This document shows positions 16,587-24,478 of a stretch of DNA of 58,783 bases, piece by piece (positions within the stretch are counted from its first letter, which is position 1; every line of letters begins with the position of its first letter). The DNA comes from an uncultured Clostridia bacterium. GTDB lineage: Bacteria; Bacillota; Clostridia; Oscillospirales; Acutalibacteraceae. Location of the stretch: contig CALWJA010000066.1 in assembly GCA_944380875.1 (NCBI GenBank), positions 1 through 58,783 of the forward strand. The letters are read 5' to 3'. The position numbers and the translations under genes were made by a program. Under the pieces are notes generated by a model that was not told the origin of the DNA, searched no databases, and saw nothing but the letters and a program-made list of their open reading frames with translations.

Positions 16587-17951
16587 TTATTCTATATACC
16601 CCTCATATGTATGACCCAAATGATCCACCAGCATAACTCTGTAAGCGGTCTCTCTTTTTTCCATCTTCGACTGAATTTCTTCCGGAGCTTTTATTCCTTC
16701 GCTCGTTATGGCGCCATAAAAAGCCGTATATTGGGAAAGCTTCTTTTTTTCAGCTTGCTCTGCAGGGAGGAAAACACAGGAACCAATTTCTCCTTCCTGG
16801 AAAGAGAGGCTCTTTTCTCCAGAATAAACCACATACAAACCTTCTCCCGTTTTTCGGAAAGATACAGGTATCCTTTCTATAGCTTTCTGGATAAAGCCTT
16901 CTTTTCTTTCCCTTACAAAATACGTCATCCTCCCTGACCAGGCCTTGAGGAATTGCTCCCAACGATACCGCCGGCAAACGGTTTCATTTTTTTCTCCATA
17001 CGGATCCGCCGCCAGCAACCACAGTTCTTTTTCATTTCTCTCATACCCATACAAAACCAGAAGATGGCCCGGCGTGTTACCGGGAGCATTCTCCAAATAG
17101 GGTAGTTTTTCGTGATCGGGTTCGTTAGAATACCGTACACTTGCTCCCACCGGATACCCGGACGCCAGTTCCTCCAAAAGTTCTTCCGGGCTGCAATAGG
17201 CTGCCCACGCTTTGTAGCCCAATTCCCCTGCCATAGCCGTGGAAAAAGACCAGTTTCCATGGCCATCCATAGCGCTGTCATAATCGCACCAAGCGATCTC
17301 TTCCGGCAAGAAATCGTCGTTTCCCCTGCCTGCCAGCATTTGAATGGTAACGGCGCTGCAGATTACCCTGGCAAAAACCGGATCTCGCAGAAGCTGGGAA
17401 CAGGGCGTCACCGGTGTTTTTGCGTTCAGGGGAAGATGCTGAGGCCAAGGCACGGGACCTGTTGAAGCCATCTCTCCTTCTTCTTCCCTCTTGGGAACAG
17501 AAACCCCCAGAAGATACAAAAACGGGGAAGCATCTTTTCGGGAAAACAGGGCTCTCCATTGAAAGCCTACCGCCTCCCCTTCTGATAGTATCAGCGTATC
17601 CGTGTCCATGGAAATTCCCTTATCAGGAGCGTTTTCTTCCGATACACTCACGCTTTTTCGATCCGTATGGGCTCCCCAAACTCCCCAGGAATACCAATGG
17701 GAAGTTTTTTCTTCTTTCTCCCCGTTTTGTATCCACACACGAAGCTGTATTTCCACATGAGAACCCTCCGGGGTGGAAGCATTCCAGGAAGCTACTGCCT
17801 TCCGGAATGGAGCGGCCCTAAAAACAGGGCTTTGATACTCCCCCTCTGTCTGGTTCTCTTCCAGGCGCAACCGCCCATCTTCCCAGCGCACATGGCGAAA
17901 GGTACCTTTCGCCAATTCTTCTTTTTCCAGTATCCAACAATTCTTTTCCAT
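16587..17951 (-). CDS. C39-like cysteine peptidase family protein
   Basis: Start ATG 17951 (454 residues) follows AGAAGGAG. The first 165 residues look like a beta-sandwich that may bind carbohydrate or peptide. From about 180 to 380 lies a papain-like C39-type domain: catalytic Cys198 in VICSAVTIQML, His296 in PGHLLVLYGY and Asp316 in AADPYG, the usual order Cys-His-Asp. No secretion signal or ABC module is visible, so this is not a bacteriocin exporter peptidase. Peptidase activity on an unknown substrate is an inference from the triad. The following DUF1275 gene is upstream on the same strand with an 82-bp gap. Confidence 0.78.
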   Translation of the reverse strand: MEKNCWILEKEELAKGTFRHVRWEDGRLRLEENQTEGEYQSPVFRAAPFRKAVASWNASTPEGSHVEIQLRVWIQNGEKEEKTSHWYSWGVWGAHTDRKSVSVSEENAPDKGISMDTDTLILSEGEAVGFQWRALFSRKDASPFLYLLGVSVPKREEEGEMASTGPVPWPQHLPLNAKTPVTPCSQLLRDPVFARVICSAVTIQMLAGRGNDDFLPEEIAWCDYDSAMDGHGNWSFSTAMAGELGYKAWAAYCSPEELLEELASGYPVGASVRYSNEPDHEKLPYLENAPGNTPGHLLVLYGYERNEKELWLLAADPYGEKNETVCRRYRWEQFLKAWSGRMTYFVRERKEGFIQKAIERIPVSFRKTGEGLYVVYSGEKSLSFQEGEIGSCVFLPAEQAEKKKLSQYTAFYGAITSEGIKAPEEIQSKMEKRETAYRVMLVDHLGHTYEGYIE

Positions 17952-18033
17952 ACAATTCTCCTTCTTTCGCTCTCTTAAAACTCCATCCTGGTTTCCGGGA
18001 GTTAATTTTGGGCTAACAGCCAGCATCTCTTTC

Positions 18034-18795
18034 TTATTTCTCTTTTTCTTCCTGTTCTATTTTTTCCTCTCTGCGGATCTCTTCTTCCCGAATAAACATC
18101 AGGGCAAAGGCTATGAGCAAAAGAGCAGCGCAAAGAAACACGGCATATATTCCCATTACAGCGGACAACTGATTTCCTAAAGCGGCACCCGCTGCAAAAA
18201 TAAGAATGACCACGGCATACAGCAAACTTTTATATAGAGGCATCCGTTCCCTGGAATCAAAATAACGGAACAGCATTTCCATAGCGCTGCGCAGATTTCC
18301 CGTGCACATGGTGGAAGCGAACGCATTGCCATGGACTTTCCGAAAACTCTCCACCTGAAGAGCACAGGCAAAGGATACACAACTGTTGGCTGCCCAATTC
18401 ATAGTAAGAGGCATACAGCCAACCAATCCGAGGATAAGCACCTCGATAAGCAGAACAGCTTGTCTCCAGTGCAGGCGCAACCCGCCCCACCGCCGAATCT
18501 GTTCCGCTACCAAAACGCCTGCGGCAAACGCCGCTATGGGAACGGCATATCCCAAAGCGCTGTGCCATGCCCCTTTCGAAACACTGATACCCAGAAGCAC
18601 AATATTTCCCGTCTGTGCGTTTGCGAAAACACCGCCCCTTGTAACGTATGTATATGCGTCCAAAAAGCCGCCGGTCAGTGCCAGCAACAGAGCCAGCGGA
18701 ATGGAATCCGATACCTGGCGGTGGGCAAAAAATCTTTTCCTTTTTTTATTTTCCCCCTTTGGATTCTTTTGGTAAAGCTCTTTTACATCCGGCAT
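18034..18795 (-). CDS. YoaK family (DUF1275) membrane protein
   Basis: This 253-residue protein has a basic cytoplasmic head (about 1-28), then about six hydrophobic segments with conserved polar spots: GGFLDAYTYVTRGGVFANAQTGNIV, a hallmark of the DUF1275/YoaK family, and CALQVESFRKVHGNAFASTMCTGNLR in the middle. The tail is highly charged (REEEIRREEKIEQEEKEK). Start ATG 18795 follows GGAGGGG. Family members are inner-membrane proteins of unknown role. The C39-like gene downstream may share its transcript. The region between this gene and 19121 holds AT-rich DNA and the promoter of the SRAP gene. Confidence 0.88.
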   Translation of the reverse strand: MPDVKELYQKNPKGENKKRKRFFAHRQVSDSIPLALLLALTGGFLDAYTYVTRGGVFANAQTGNIVLLGISVSKGAWHSALGYAVPIAAFAAGVLVAEQIRRWGGLRLHWRQAVLLIEVLILGLVGCMPLTMNWAANSCVSFACALQVESFRKVHGNAFASTMCTGNLRSAMEMLFRYFDSRERMPLYKSLLYAVVILIFAAGAALGNQLSAVMGIYAVFLCAALLLIAFALMFIREEEIRREEKIEQEEKEK

Positions 18796-19027
18796 TGAAT
18801 CCCCTCCGTATATTTCTATATATTTTATACATATATTAATATGTTAAATAGCAAATAAAGAAAAATACTCTTGTAAATTGCGTTCGAAAAGCATTACACA
18901 TTTTCCCTATCCATACCGCAATAGGTTTGCACCTATGCAATATAGTATAGCAGATTCCATTCCTACTGGAAACCGTCGGTTTGCAAATCCTATTATCTTT
19001 TAATAACCTTTAAGAAAGCACAGAATA

Positions 19028-19067
19028 GAACGTTTGTTTTGACTTTCCCTTTAAAATATTGTATACT
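19028..19067 (+). promoter_or_regulatory. LexA-type box next to a sigma-A promoter for the SRAP gene
   Basis: TTGACT (19039-19044), 17-bp spacer and TATACT (19062-19067) form a strong promoter. Directly against the -35 box, 19028-19039 reads GAAC-GTTT-GTTT, matching the clostridial SOS operator GAAC-N4-GTTY. A LexA dimer there would block RNA polymerase. The rest of 18796-19120 is AT-rich, with nothing else I can support. Confidence 0.7.
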
Positions 19068-19120
19068 TGGTATAGACAAGAGAAAATCGGGTAACTCTTA
19101 TATAGATGGAGGGGATTTTC

Positions 19121-19723
19121 ATGTGTGGAAGATATACCTTTTTCGAAGAGATTCCTTCAGCTGAATTGGAAAAAATTATCGGTTCCGTCCAAAAATCCAA
19201 TCCGCAATTTCTTGCAAAAAGTACGGAAATCAACCCAGGAGATCGGGCTCCTGTATATTTTTATAAAGACAATGCAATTCATATAAAGCTTATGCTCTGG
19301 GGATTTTTGAACCCTTGGAAAAAGGGAATCATTATAAATGCCCGGTCGGAAACAGCAGCCGAAAAAAAGCTTTTTTCTCCTTCCCTGCATAGCCGGCGAT
19401 GCGTAATCCCGGCCGCTGGATTTTATGAATGGAACCGGGAAAAGGTAAAATACCGCTATACCCTTTCCGGATCACCTGTGTATATGGGCGGCCTTTATAC
19501 CTACTATGAAGACGGCCCCAGATTCCTGGTTCTTACGGTGCCCGCAAACCAATCCGTTTCTCCCGTTCACTCCCGAATGCCTCTGCTTCTTCAAAAAGAA
19601 CACATCCGGCTCTGGCTTCGGGATCTTCCCGCCGCATTGGAACTTCTTGGAACTTCTCAGCCAATGCTGCAAGCGGAACCAATGGAGCAGGAATCCGCTC
19701 AATTGTGTTTCTCTTCCGTTTAG
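19121..19723 (+). CDS. SRAP-domain abasic-site protein (YedK/HMCES family)
   Basis: Start ATG 19121 (200 residues) is required because the catalytic cysteine must be residue 2, exposed after Met removal, and GGAGGGG lies just upstream. Key residues are Cys2 in CGRYT, the Asn/Arg of NARSET, Glu of AGFYEW and His of SRMP, the standard active site. Such proteins form a thiazolidine cross-link with abasic sites in single-stranded DNA and shield them from error-prone repair and nucleases. The name SOS response-associated peptidase fits the LexA-like box in its promoter. It is a single gene with a small gene behind it. Confidence 0.93.
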   Translation: MCGRYTFFEEIPSAELEKIIGSVQKSNPQFLAKSTEINPGDRAPVYFYKDNAIHIKLMLWGFLNPWKKGIIINARSETAAEKKLFSPSLHSRRCVIPAAGFYEWNREKVKYRYTLSGSPVYMGGLYTYYEDGPRFLVLTVPANQSVSPVHSRMPLLLQKEHIRLWLRDLPAALELLGTSQPMLQAEPMEQESAQLCFSSV

Positions 19724-19820
19724 ATCTTGCGGCCCTGCCGACTTCATCCAATCATAGATACTCTGCGCCACTGCTGTGTTTCATAGAAAACAGAAAGATA
19801 CACACAGAAAGGAATATAAA

Positions 19821-20099
19821 ATGAAACCTTCATGTCTAATGATGATCCAGAAATCCTGCCCCTATTGCCAGCAGGCTTTTCGGTTAATGGAAGAACTGCA
19901 GCAAGAAAACCCGGTATATAAACAAATATCCTTTCAGGTTGTAGATGAACTGGAAAATCCTTCTTTTGCGGATTCTCTGGATTACTGGTACGTTCCCACC
20001 TATTTTATAAATGGCAAAAAAATACACGAAGGGGTTCCTACACGGGAAAAAATCCGTGCTGTTTTTGAAGAAATTCTGCATATCCAGAATGAAGAATAA
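19821..20099 (+). CDS. Glutaredoxin/thioredoxin-like small redox protein
   Basis: Start ATG 19821 (92 residues) follows AGAAAGGAA. The protein has one thioredoxin fold: a first strand, the redox motif CPYCQQA (about residues 14-20), then VVDELENPSFADSLDYWYVPTYFINGKKI, in which the cis-proline of VPTYF is the normal fold marker. CPYC is the glutaredoxin pair. It probably reduces disulfides, with a small thiol or thioredoxin reductase as donor; most Clostridia lack glutathione, so the electron source is unclear. A terminator follows at 20120-20161. Confidence 0.85.
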   Translation: MKPSCLMMIQKSCPYCQQAFRLMEELQQENPVYKQISFQVVDELENPSFADSLDYWYVPTYFINGKKIHEGVPTREKIRAVFEEILHIQNEE

Positions 20100-20119
20100 T
20101 CTCCCTTTACGAAAGCAAA

Positions 20120-20161
20120 CGCCCCGGACATGCTAAAAGACATGTCCGGGGCGTTGTTGTT
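20120..20161. terminator. Bidirectional terminator
   Basis: CGCCCCGGACATG (20120-20132) pairs perfectly with 20141-20153 and is followed by TTGTTGTTTCTT, between the redox gene and the convergent histidine kinase gene. Confidence 0.85.
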
Positions 20162-20179
20162 TCTTGCTTAGTCAATATT

Positions 20180-21628
20180 TTATGAGTTTTCCTCCGGATT
20201 CTTCACAATATCCAGTTCAAACCAGAAGGTGGAACCTACCCCTTCCTGACTCTCCACACCGTAGGCTCCTCCGTGCATATCCAAGATGGTCTTAACAATA
20301 GAAAGTCCCAATCCTGTTCCGATCTGTGCTCGTTTATGGGCCTTATCCACTTTATAATACCGCTCCCAGATATCCAAAAGCTTGTCCTGAGGAATTCCTT
20401 CCCCCGTATCCGTCACAGAAATGCGAACTTTCCCTTCTTCCGTTTCCTGTTCCAGCATAACCCTTTTGTCTTCACCCGTATACGTGAGCGCATTATTTAC
20501 AAGATTATAAATCACCTGGGAAATTTTCAGTTTATCCGCGCAAACAAAAATTTCTTCTGCCGCGCTGAAGGAAATCTCATAATCCGTCAATTTTGTATAC
20601 CGCCCCAGTATTTCACGGACAGCCTCTGTAATGCTGAAAACTTCCTTTTCCAGCTTTAATGTGCCGGACTGAAGCCGAGAAATATCCAGAAGGTCGTTTA
20701 CAAGGGAAGAAAGCCGGGCCGTTTCATCAATAATAATCTGCACATTTTCCGGGGTGTTTTCACCGGGAATATCCCGCATCACTTCCGCATATCCTTCAAT
20801 CAATGTAAGCGGCGTACGAAGATCATGGGACACATTGGCAATTAAATCTTTCTGAAGCCGGTCAACCTTGGAAAGTTCCTGGACTGTATCGTTCAGCGTC
20901 TCGCTGAGTTCATAGGCCTCCTTATAACCGGAACCGTCAAACTCTACGGAATAATCTCCGGAAGCCATTTCCTGCGCCGTTTTGCTGATACTAATGATGG
21001 GACGACTAATTTTTCTGGAAAGGAACCAAGCTAAAAGGATAGCAAGAAGAAGCATGATACTGGTTACACTCAAAAGCTGTAAACGCAGAGTTTCCACCGT
21101 ACTGCCTACCGGTGTAATCATAGAATTCATCAGAATCATAACTTTTCCCTGGGAAGTCTGTACCGTTTCCGCATACACAATACTTTCGGGCACACTCTTC
21201 TTGATTGGCATATCTGAACCAGGTTCCGATATGCCCTGTTCCCATTTGAACCTTTCAAAATAGGAACCTCCATTCTGTTCCGTTACCATATAAATAGTGG
21301 CCAGAGCCCAAGGCCCCAATTTGTGTATGGCACATTCCGGCACAGCATGTTCGGAGTAAAGTCGATTTCCCGCCACATCGGATACAATTACACAAATCTG
21401 TCTCTCCTGCGCAATTGTTTTCAGCCGGGTAGAAAAACCGGAATCCCCTATTGTTTCACAGAGCTCATGGGTTTTGCTCTGTATCTCAGAAATTTTTGTG
21501 GCCTTATAGAAGCTTTCTAAAAAGACCACCTGAAAAAACCAGAGAAGAACCAACATAATGGCTGTAAAAACTGCAAAAGCTCCAAAAATCTTCCATTTAA
21601 TGCTGGAAACCGCACCTTTAGGCCTCAA
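20180..21628 (-). CDS. Membrane sensor histidine kinase
   Basis: This 482-residue kinase has one membrane segment near residues 12-33, an extracytoplasmic sensor of about 150 residues, a second membrane segment (about 187-208), a HAMP linker, and a HisKA helix with the phosphorylated His268 in NVSHDLRTPLTLIEGYAE. The ATPase domain shows NLVNNALTYT (N box), DTGEGIP (G1) and GTGLGLSIV (G2). Its first 11 bases overlap the end of the regulator gene, so the two are translationally coupled. The signal is unknown; the mid-size sensor domain has no motif I recognise. Confidence 0.92.
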   Translation of the reverse strand: MRPKGAVSSIKWKIFGAFAVFTAIMLVLLWFFQVVFLESFYKATKISEIQSKTHELCETIGDSGFSTRLKTIAQERQICVIVSDVAGNRLYSEHAVPECAIHKLGPWALATIYMVTEQNGGSYFERFKWEQGISEPGSDMPIKKSVPESIVYAETVQTSQGKVMILMNSMITPVGSTVETLRLQLLSVTSIMLLLAILLAWFLSRKISRPIISISKTAQEMASGDYSVEFDGSGYKEAYELSETLNDTVQELSKVDRLQKDLIANVSHDLRTPLTLIEGYAEVMRDIPGENTPENVQIIIDETARLSSLVNDLLDISRLQSGTLKLEKEVFSITEAVREILGRYTKLTDYEISFSAAEEIFVCADKLKISQVIYNLVNNALTYTGEDKRVMLEQETEEGKVRISVTDTGEGIPQDKLLDIWERYYKVDKAHKRAQIGTGLGLSIVKTILDMHGGAYGVESQEGVGSTFWFELDIVKNPEENS

Positions 21629-22298
21629 AACGATATCCCACTCCCCTCAGGGTGACAATAAACCGGCTATAAGGCCCCAGACTCTTCCGCAAAAGCTTAA
21701 TATGGGTATCCAGCGTGCGGTCGTCACCATAAAAATCGTATCCCCACACATTGGTAATCAGCTGTTCCCGGGTTAAAGCAATGTTGCGGTTGTTCACCAT
21801 GTAGAAAAGAAGGTCATATTCCTTTGGCGAAAGTTCTACCTTTTGCCCATCTACAGTAACTACCCGCCCGGAAAAATCAATTTTAAGGCCTTCTTCTACG
21901 AAAACATCTCCCTGGGTATTGCCTCTTCCGCTTCGGCTGCGCTTCAGGATGGCTCCCACACGCATCATCAGTTCTTTGGGGGAAAATGGCTTTACCACAT
22001 AATCATCAATTCCCAACTCAAACCCATGGATTTTGTCGTATTCCTCTCCTCTGGCAGACAGCATCAAAACCGGTGTCTGGCAGTACTTGCGGATTTCCCG
22101 CACAGCTGAAAAACCGTCTAGTTCGGGCATCATTACATCCATAATTATAATGTCAAAATCATTGGGATGCTCTCTGCAAAGCCGAACCGCTTCCATTCCA
22201 TCGCCGGCTTCCACAACCTTATGCCCTTCAAACTCGGCATATTTGCGTATAAGAATGCGAATCTGCTGCTCATCGTCCACAACCAGAATCGTATACAT
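21618..22298 (-). CDS. OmpR-family response regulator
   Basis: This 226-residue protein has a receiver domain (1-120) with acidic pocket Asp8/Asp9, phospho-acceptor Asp54 in IIMDVMMPE, and Lys of VVKPFSP; then an OmpR winged helix (about 130-226) with LSPKEYDLLFYMVNNRN and a recognition helix near TLDTHIKLLRKSLG. It is the first gene of the pair with the kinase at 20180 and probably binds direct repeats at its targets. I could not name the regulon. It lies downstream of cysK on the same strand, with no clear terminator between. Confidence 0.93.
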   Translation of the reverse strand: MYTILVVDDEQQIRILIRKYAEFEGHKVVEAGDGMEAVRLCREHPNDFDIIIMDVMMPELDGFSAVREIRKYCQTPVLMLSARGEEYDKIHGFELGIDDYVVKPFSPKELMMRVGAILKRSRSGRGNTQGDVFVEEGLKIDFSGRVVTVDGQKVELSPKEYDLLFYMVNNRNIALTREQLITNVWGYDFYGDDRTLDTHIKLLRKSLGPYSRFIVTLRGVGYRFEA

Positions 22299-22414
22299 AA
22301 AATACCCTCCTCAAGATGCCTGTCTGTTTTATACAACGGAAATATTTTACAGACTCTTTGTGAAGTTTGTGCGACGGCTAAAGCTCTATACTGTTTTTAC
22401 GAACTACAACCGCT

Positions 22415-23344
22415 TCAGTCGTAAATACCCGTGGAAAGATATCTTTCGCCTGTGTCGGGAAAAAGGGCTACAATAACCTTACCTTTATTTTCCGGGCGTG
22501 CCGCCACTTTGGCTGCAGCAAAGGCCGCTGCTCCCGAAGAAATGCCCACAAGCACGCCTTCCTTCCGTGCAAGCAGTTTGGCTGTATTTTCCGCTTCTTC
22601 ATTCTCTACATCGATCACTTCATTCAAAAGGCTTGTATCCAAAATTTCCGGAATGAAATTTGCCCCTATTCCCTGAATGCGATGAGGGCCAGCCTTTCCT
22701 TTGGTCAAAAGCGGGGAAGACGCCGGCTCCACTCCAACGATCTTTACACCCGGATTCTTCTTTTTCAACCCTCTGGCTACCCCTGTAATGGTGCCGCCCG
22801 TGCCAATACAAGCCACAAATATATCTATCTTTCCGTCGGTATCACGCCAAATCTCTTCTGCTGTAGAAAACTCATGAACTGTTGGATTTGCCGGATTTAC
22901 AAATTGGCCGGGAATCAGAGAATTTTCCGTATTTCTGTGAATTTCTTCTGCCTTTGCCACAGCGCCCTGCATTCCCAGAGCCCCTTCTGTAAGCACAAGC
23001 TCTGCTCCCAAGGCAGCCGCCAATCTGCGCCGCTCCAGGCTCATGGTATCGGGCATGGTAAGGATCAGTTTATACCCTCGTGTCGCGCAGACAAACGCTA
23101 AACCCACCCCTGTATTACCGCTGGTGGGTTCAATGATCGTGGCGCCTTCACCAATAAGCCCCTTTTTCTCCGCGTCTTCAATAAGAGCCAAAGCCACTCT
23201 ATCTTTTGCTGAAGAAAGCGGGTTAAAACACTCCAATTTTCCTAATAGAGAGACATCCTCCAATCCCACTTCTTTTTTATACCGGTTCAGTTCCAATAAC
23301 GGTGTATTTCCAATCAAATCTGTAATTTTACTGGCTGCTTTCAT
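22415..23344 (-). CDS. cysK: Cysteine synthase A (O-acetylserine sulfhydrylase)
   Basis: Start ATG 23344 (309 residues) follows AAGGAGAG; the upstream ATG at 23368 lacks a site. This PLP enzyme makes cysteine from O-acetylserine and sulfide. ITDLIGNTPLLELNRY opens the fold, Lys47 in SSAKDR is the PLP Schiff-base lysine, EPTSGNTGVGLA binds the substrate carboxylate, and the later GTGGTITG loop holds the cofactor phosphate. Length matches CysK. A 20-bp perfect palindrome lies 150 bp upstream (23493-23512), possibly a regulator site, but it does not resemble the CymR operator I know. Confidence 0.95.
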   Translation of the reverse strand: MKAASKITDLIGNTPLLELNRYKKEVGLEDVSLLGKLECFNPLSSAKDRVALALIEDAEKKGLIGEGATIIEPTSGNTGVGLAFVCATRGYKLILTMPDTMSLERRRLAAALGAELVLTEGALGMQGAVAKAEEIHRNTENSLIPGQFVNPANPTVHEFSTAEEIWRDTDGKIDIFVACIGTGGTITGVARGLKKKNPGVKIVGVEPASSPLLTKGKAGPHRIQGIGANFIPEILDTSLLNEVIDVENEEAENTAKLLARKEGVLVGISSGAAAFAAAKVAARPENKGKVIVALFPDTGERYLSTGIYD

Positions 23345-23492
23345 ATGGCAAAAACTCTCCTTTTCCAAAATTTTATAGACAGGTCCATTCCTTTATGCGT
23401 TGGTGTTTATTTTATTAGTATAACACAACCGCTCAAAATAGAGTATGTGCCCTTGAAAAAATTTATAGTAACCAGCTCTATTTGTTTTGTAT

Positions 23493-23512
23493 ACTTGTTT
23501 TGCAAAACAAGT
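23493..23512. promoter_or_regulatory. 20-bp perfect palindrome between divergent genes
   Basis: ACTTGTTTTGCAAAACAAGT reads the same on both strands and sits between cysK (minus) and the cytidylate-kinase-like gene (plus). It is 41 bp upstream of the latter's -35 box. The size and symmetry suggest a dimeric regulator; no known operator consensus was matched. Confidence 0.5.
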
Positions 23513-23552
23513 TTTGTTCTGGAAGCGGTAAAAAAGTAATTTTTCCTTTTTA

Positions 23553-23581
23553 TTGACAATATTTATAAAAAGATGTAAATT
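23553..23581 (+). promoter_or_regulatory. Promoter of the cytidylate-kinase-like gene
   Basis: TTGACA at 23553-23558, 17-bp spacer, TAAATT at 23576-23581. A GAGTT/AACTC hairpin follows in the leader (about 23613-23626). Confidence 0.75.
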
Positions 23582-23657
23582 TATATTAATGAGATTGGTT
23601 TTTTAAACAATTCGAGTTTGAGAACTCATTTTCACGATGAAGGGAGAGATCAACAAT

Positions 23658-24284
23658 ATGTTGCAGTCTGTTATTACAATCGCACGCCAATATGGAAGCG
23701 GCGGCAGAATCATCGGAGAAAAGCTGGCGAAAGCATTAAATATTCCCTTTTATGATAAGGAACTCATTGCCATGGCCGCAAAAAAAAGCGGACTGAGTAA
23801 GGAAATATTTGAAAAGGCCGATGAAAAAGCTACCAGCAGCCTTCTATACTCTCTCGTAATGGGTACATATAATTTCGGCAGTCATTTTTCTATGGCTGCT
23901 GATATGCCGATAAATGACCGGCTTTTTATGATCCAGGCAGACATTATAAAGAATGCCGCTATGGAAGGCCCTTGTGTAATCGTTGGGCGGTGTGCGGATT
24001 ATATTCTTCGGGAACACACCCATTGTTTCCACGTTTTTATCCGGGCCGACCATGATGACAGGGTAAAAAGAATTGTGGAAGAATACGGTGACCCCGCTGC
24101 CAAAGCAGAGGATTTACTGCAGAAAAAGGATAAACAGCGCGCAAACTATTATAATTTCTACAGCAATAAAAAATGGGGAGATTTGAATAATTACGACTTG
24201 GTTGTCAATTCTTCTCTGTTTGGAATCGAAGGCTCTATAGAACTCATCAAAGCCGCTCTTCAAACTGCAGAAAAAAACGCATAA
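23658..24284 (+). CDS. Cytidylate kinase-like protein
   Basis: Start ATG 23658 (208 residues) is chosen for GGGAGAG nine bases upstream. The N-terminus SVITIARQYGSGGRIIGEKLA is the P-loop form of the cytidylate kinase-like family, and PFYDKELIAMAA follows as in CMP kinases. Later come CVIVGRCADYIL and VFIRADHDDRVKRIVEEYG, matching the nucleotide-binding and lid parts. It lies apart from the usual cmk-rpsA neighbourhood, so it may be a second, specialised paralogue; the nucleotide substrate is not certain. A structured leader and MATE gene follow. Confidence 0.85.
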   Translation: MLQSVITIARQYGSGGRIIGEKLAKALNIPFYDKELIAMAAKKSGLSKEIFEKADEKATSSLLYSLVMGTYNFGSHFSMAADMPINDRLFMIQADIIKNAAMEGPCVIVGRCADYILREHTHCFHVFIRADHDDRVKRIVEEYGDPAAKAEDLLQKKDKQRANYYNFYSNKKWGDLNNYDLVVNSSLFGIEGSIELIKAALQTAEKNA

Positions 24285-24292
24285 GCGGAGAA

Positions 24293-24422
24293 GGGATTCC
24301 GAACAGCAACGGCTGTGTTTATGGAATCAACGCTGCCGTTAAAAAATTAAGCCAATAAGGGCCGATTCCGGCAAAAGCGGGAAATTCCCGCAAATGCCGG
24401 CGCCGCCCTTATTTTGTTTTGT
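24293..24422 (+). promoter_or_regulatory. Leader with competing stems and a terminator before the MATE gene
   Basis: GATTCC 24295-24300 pairs with GGAATC 24323-24328, enclosing ACAGC/GCTGT. AACGGC 24308-24313 can instead pair with GCCGTT 24335-24340, so these folds exclude each other. Downstream, 24354-24413 forms a nested hairpin closed by AATAAGGGC/GCCCTTATT and followed by T-rich sequence. This could be the terminator of the kinase gene alone or an attenuator controlling the MATE gene. Confidence 0.5.
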
Positions 24423-24478
24423 TTCTTACTTAATAAAAGTTCCGAAAAAGAGGATAGAAAATAAAAGGAGTATGATTT

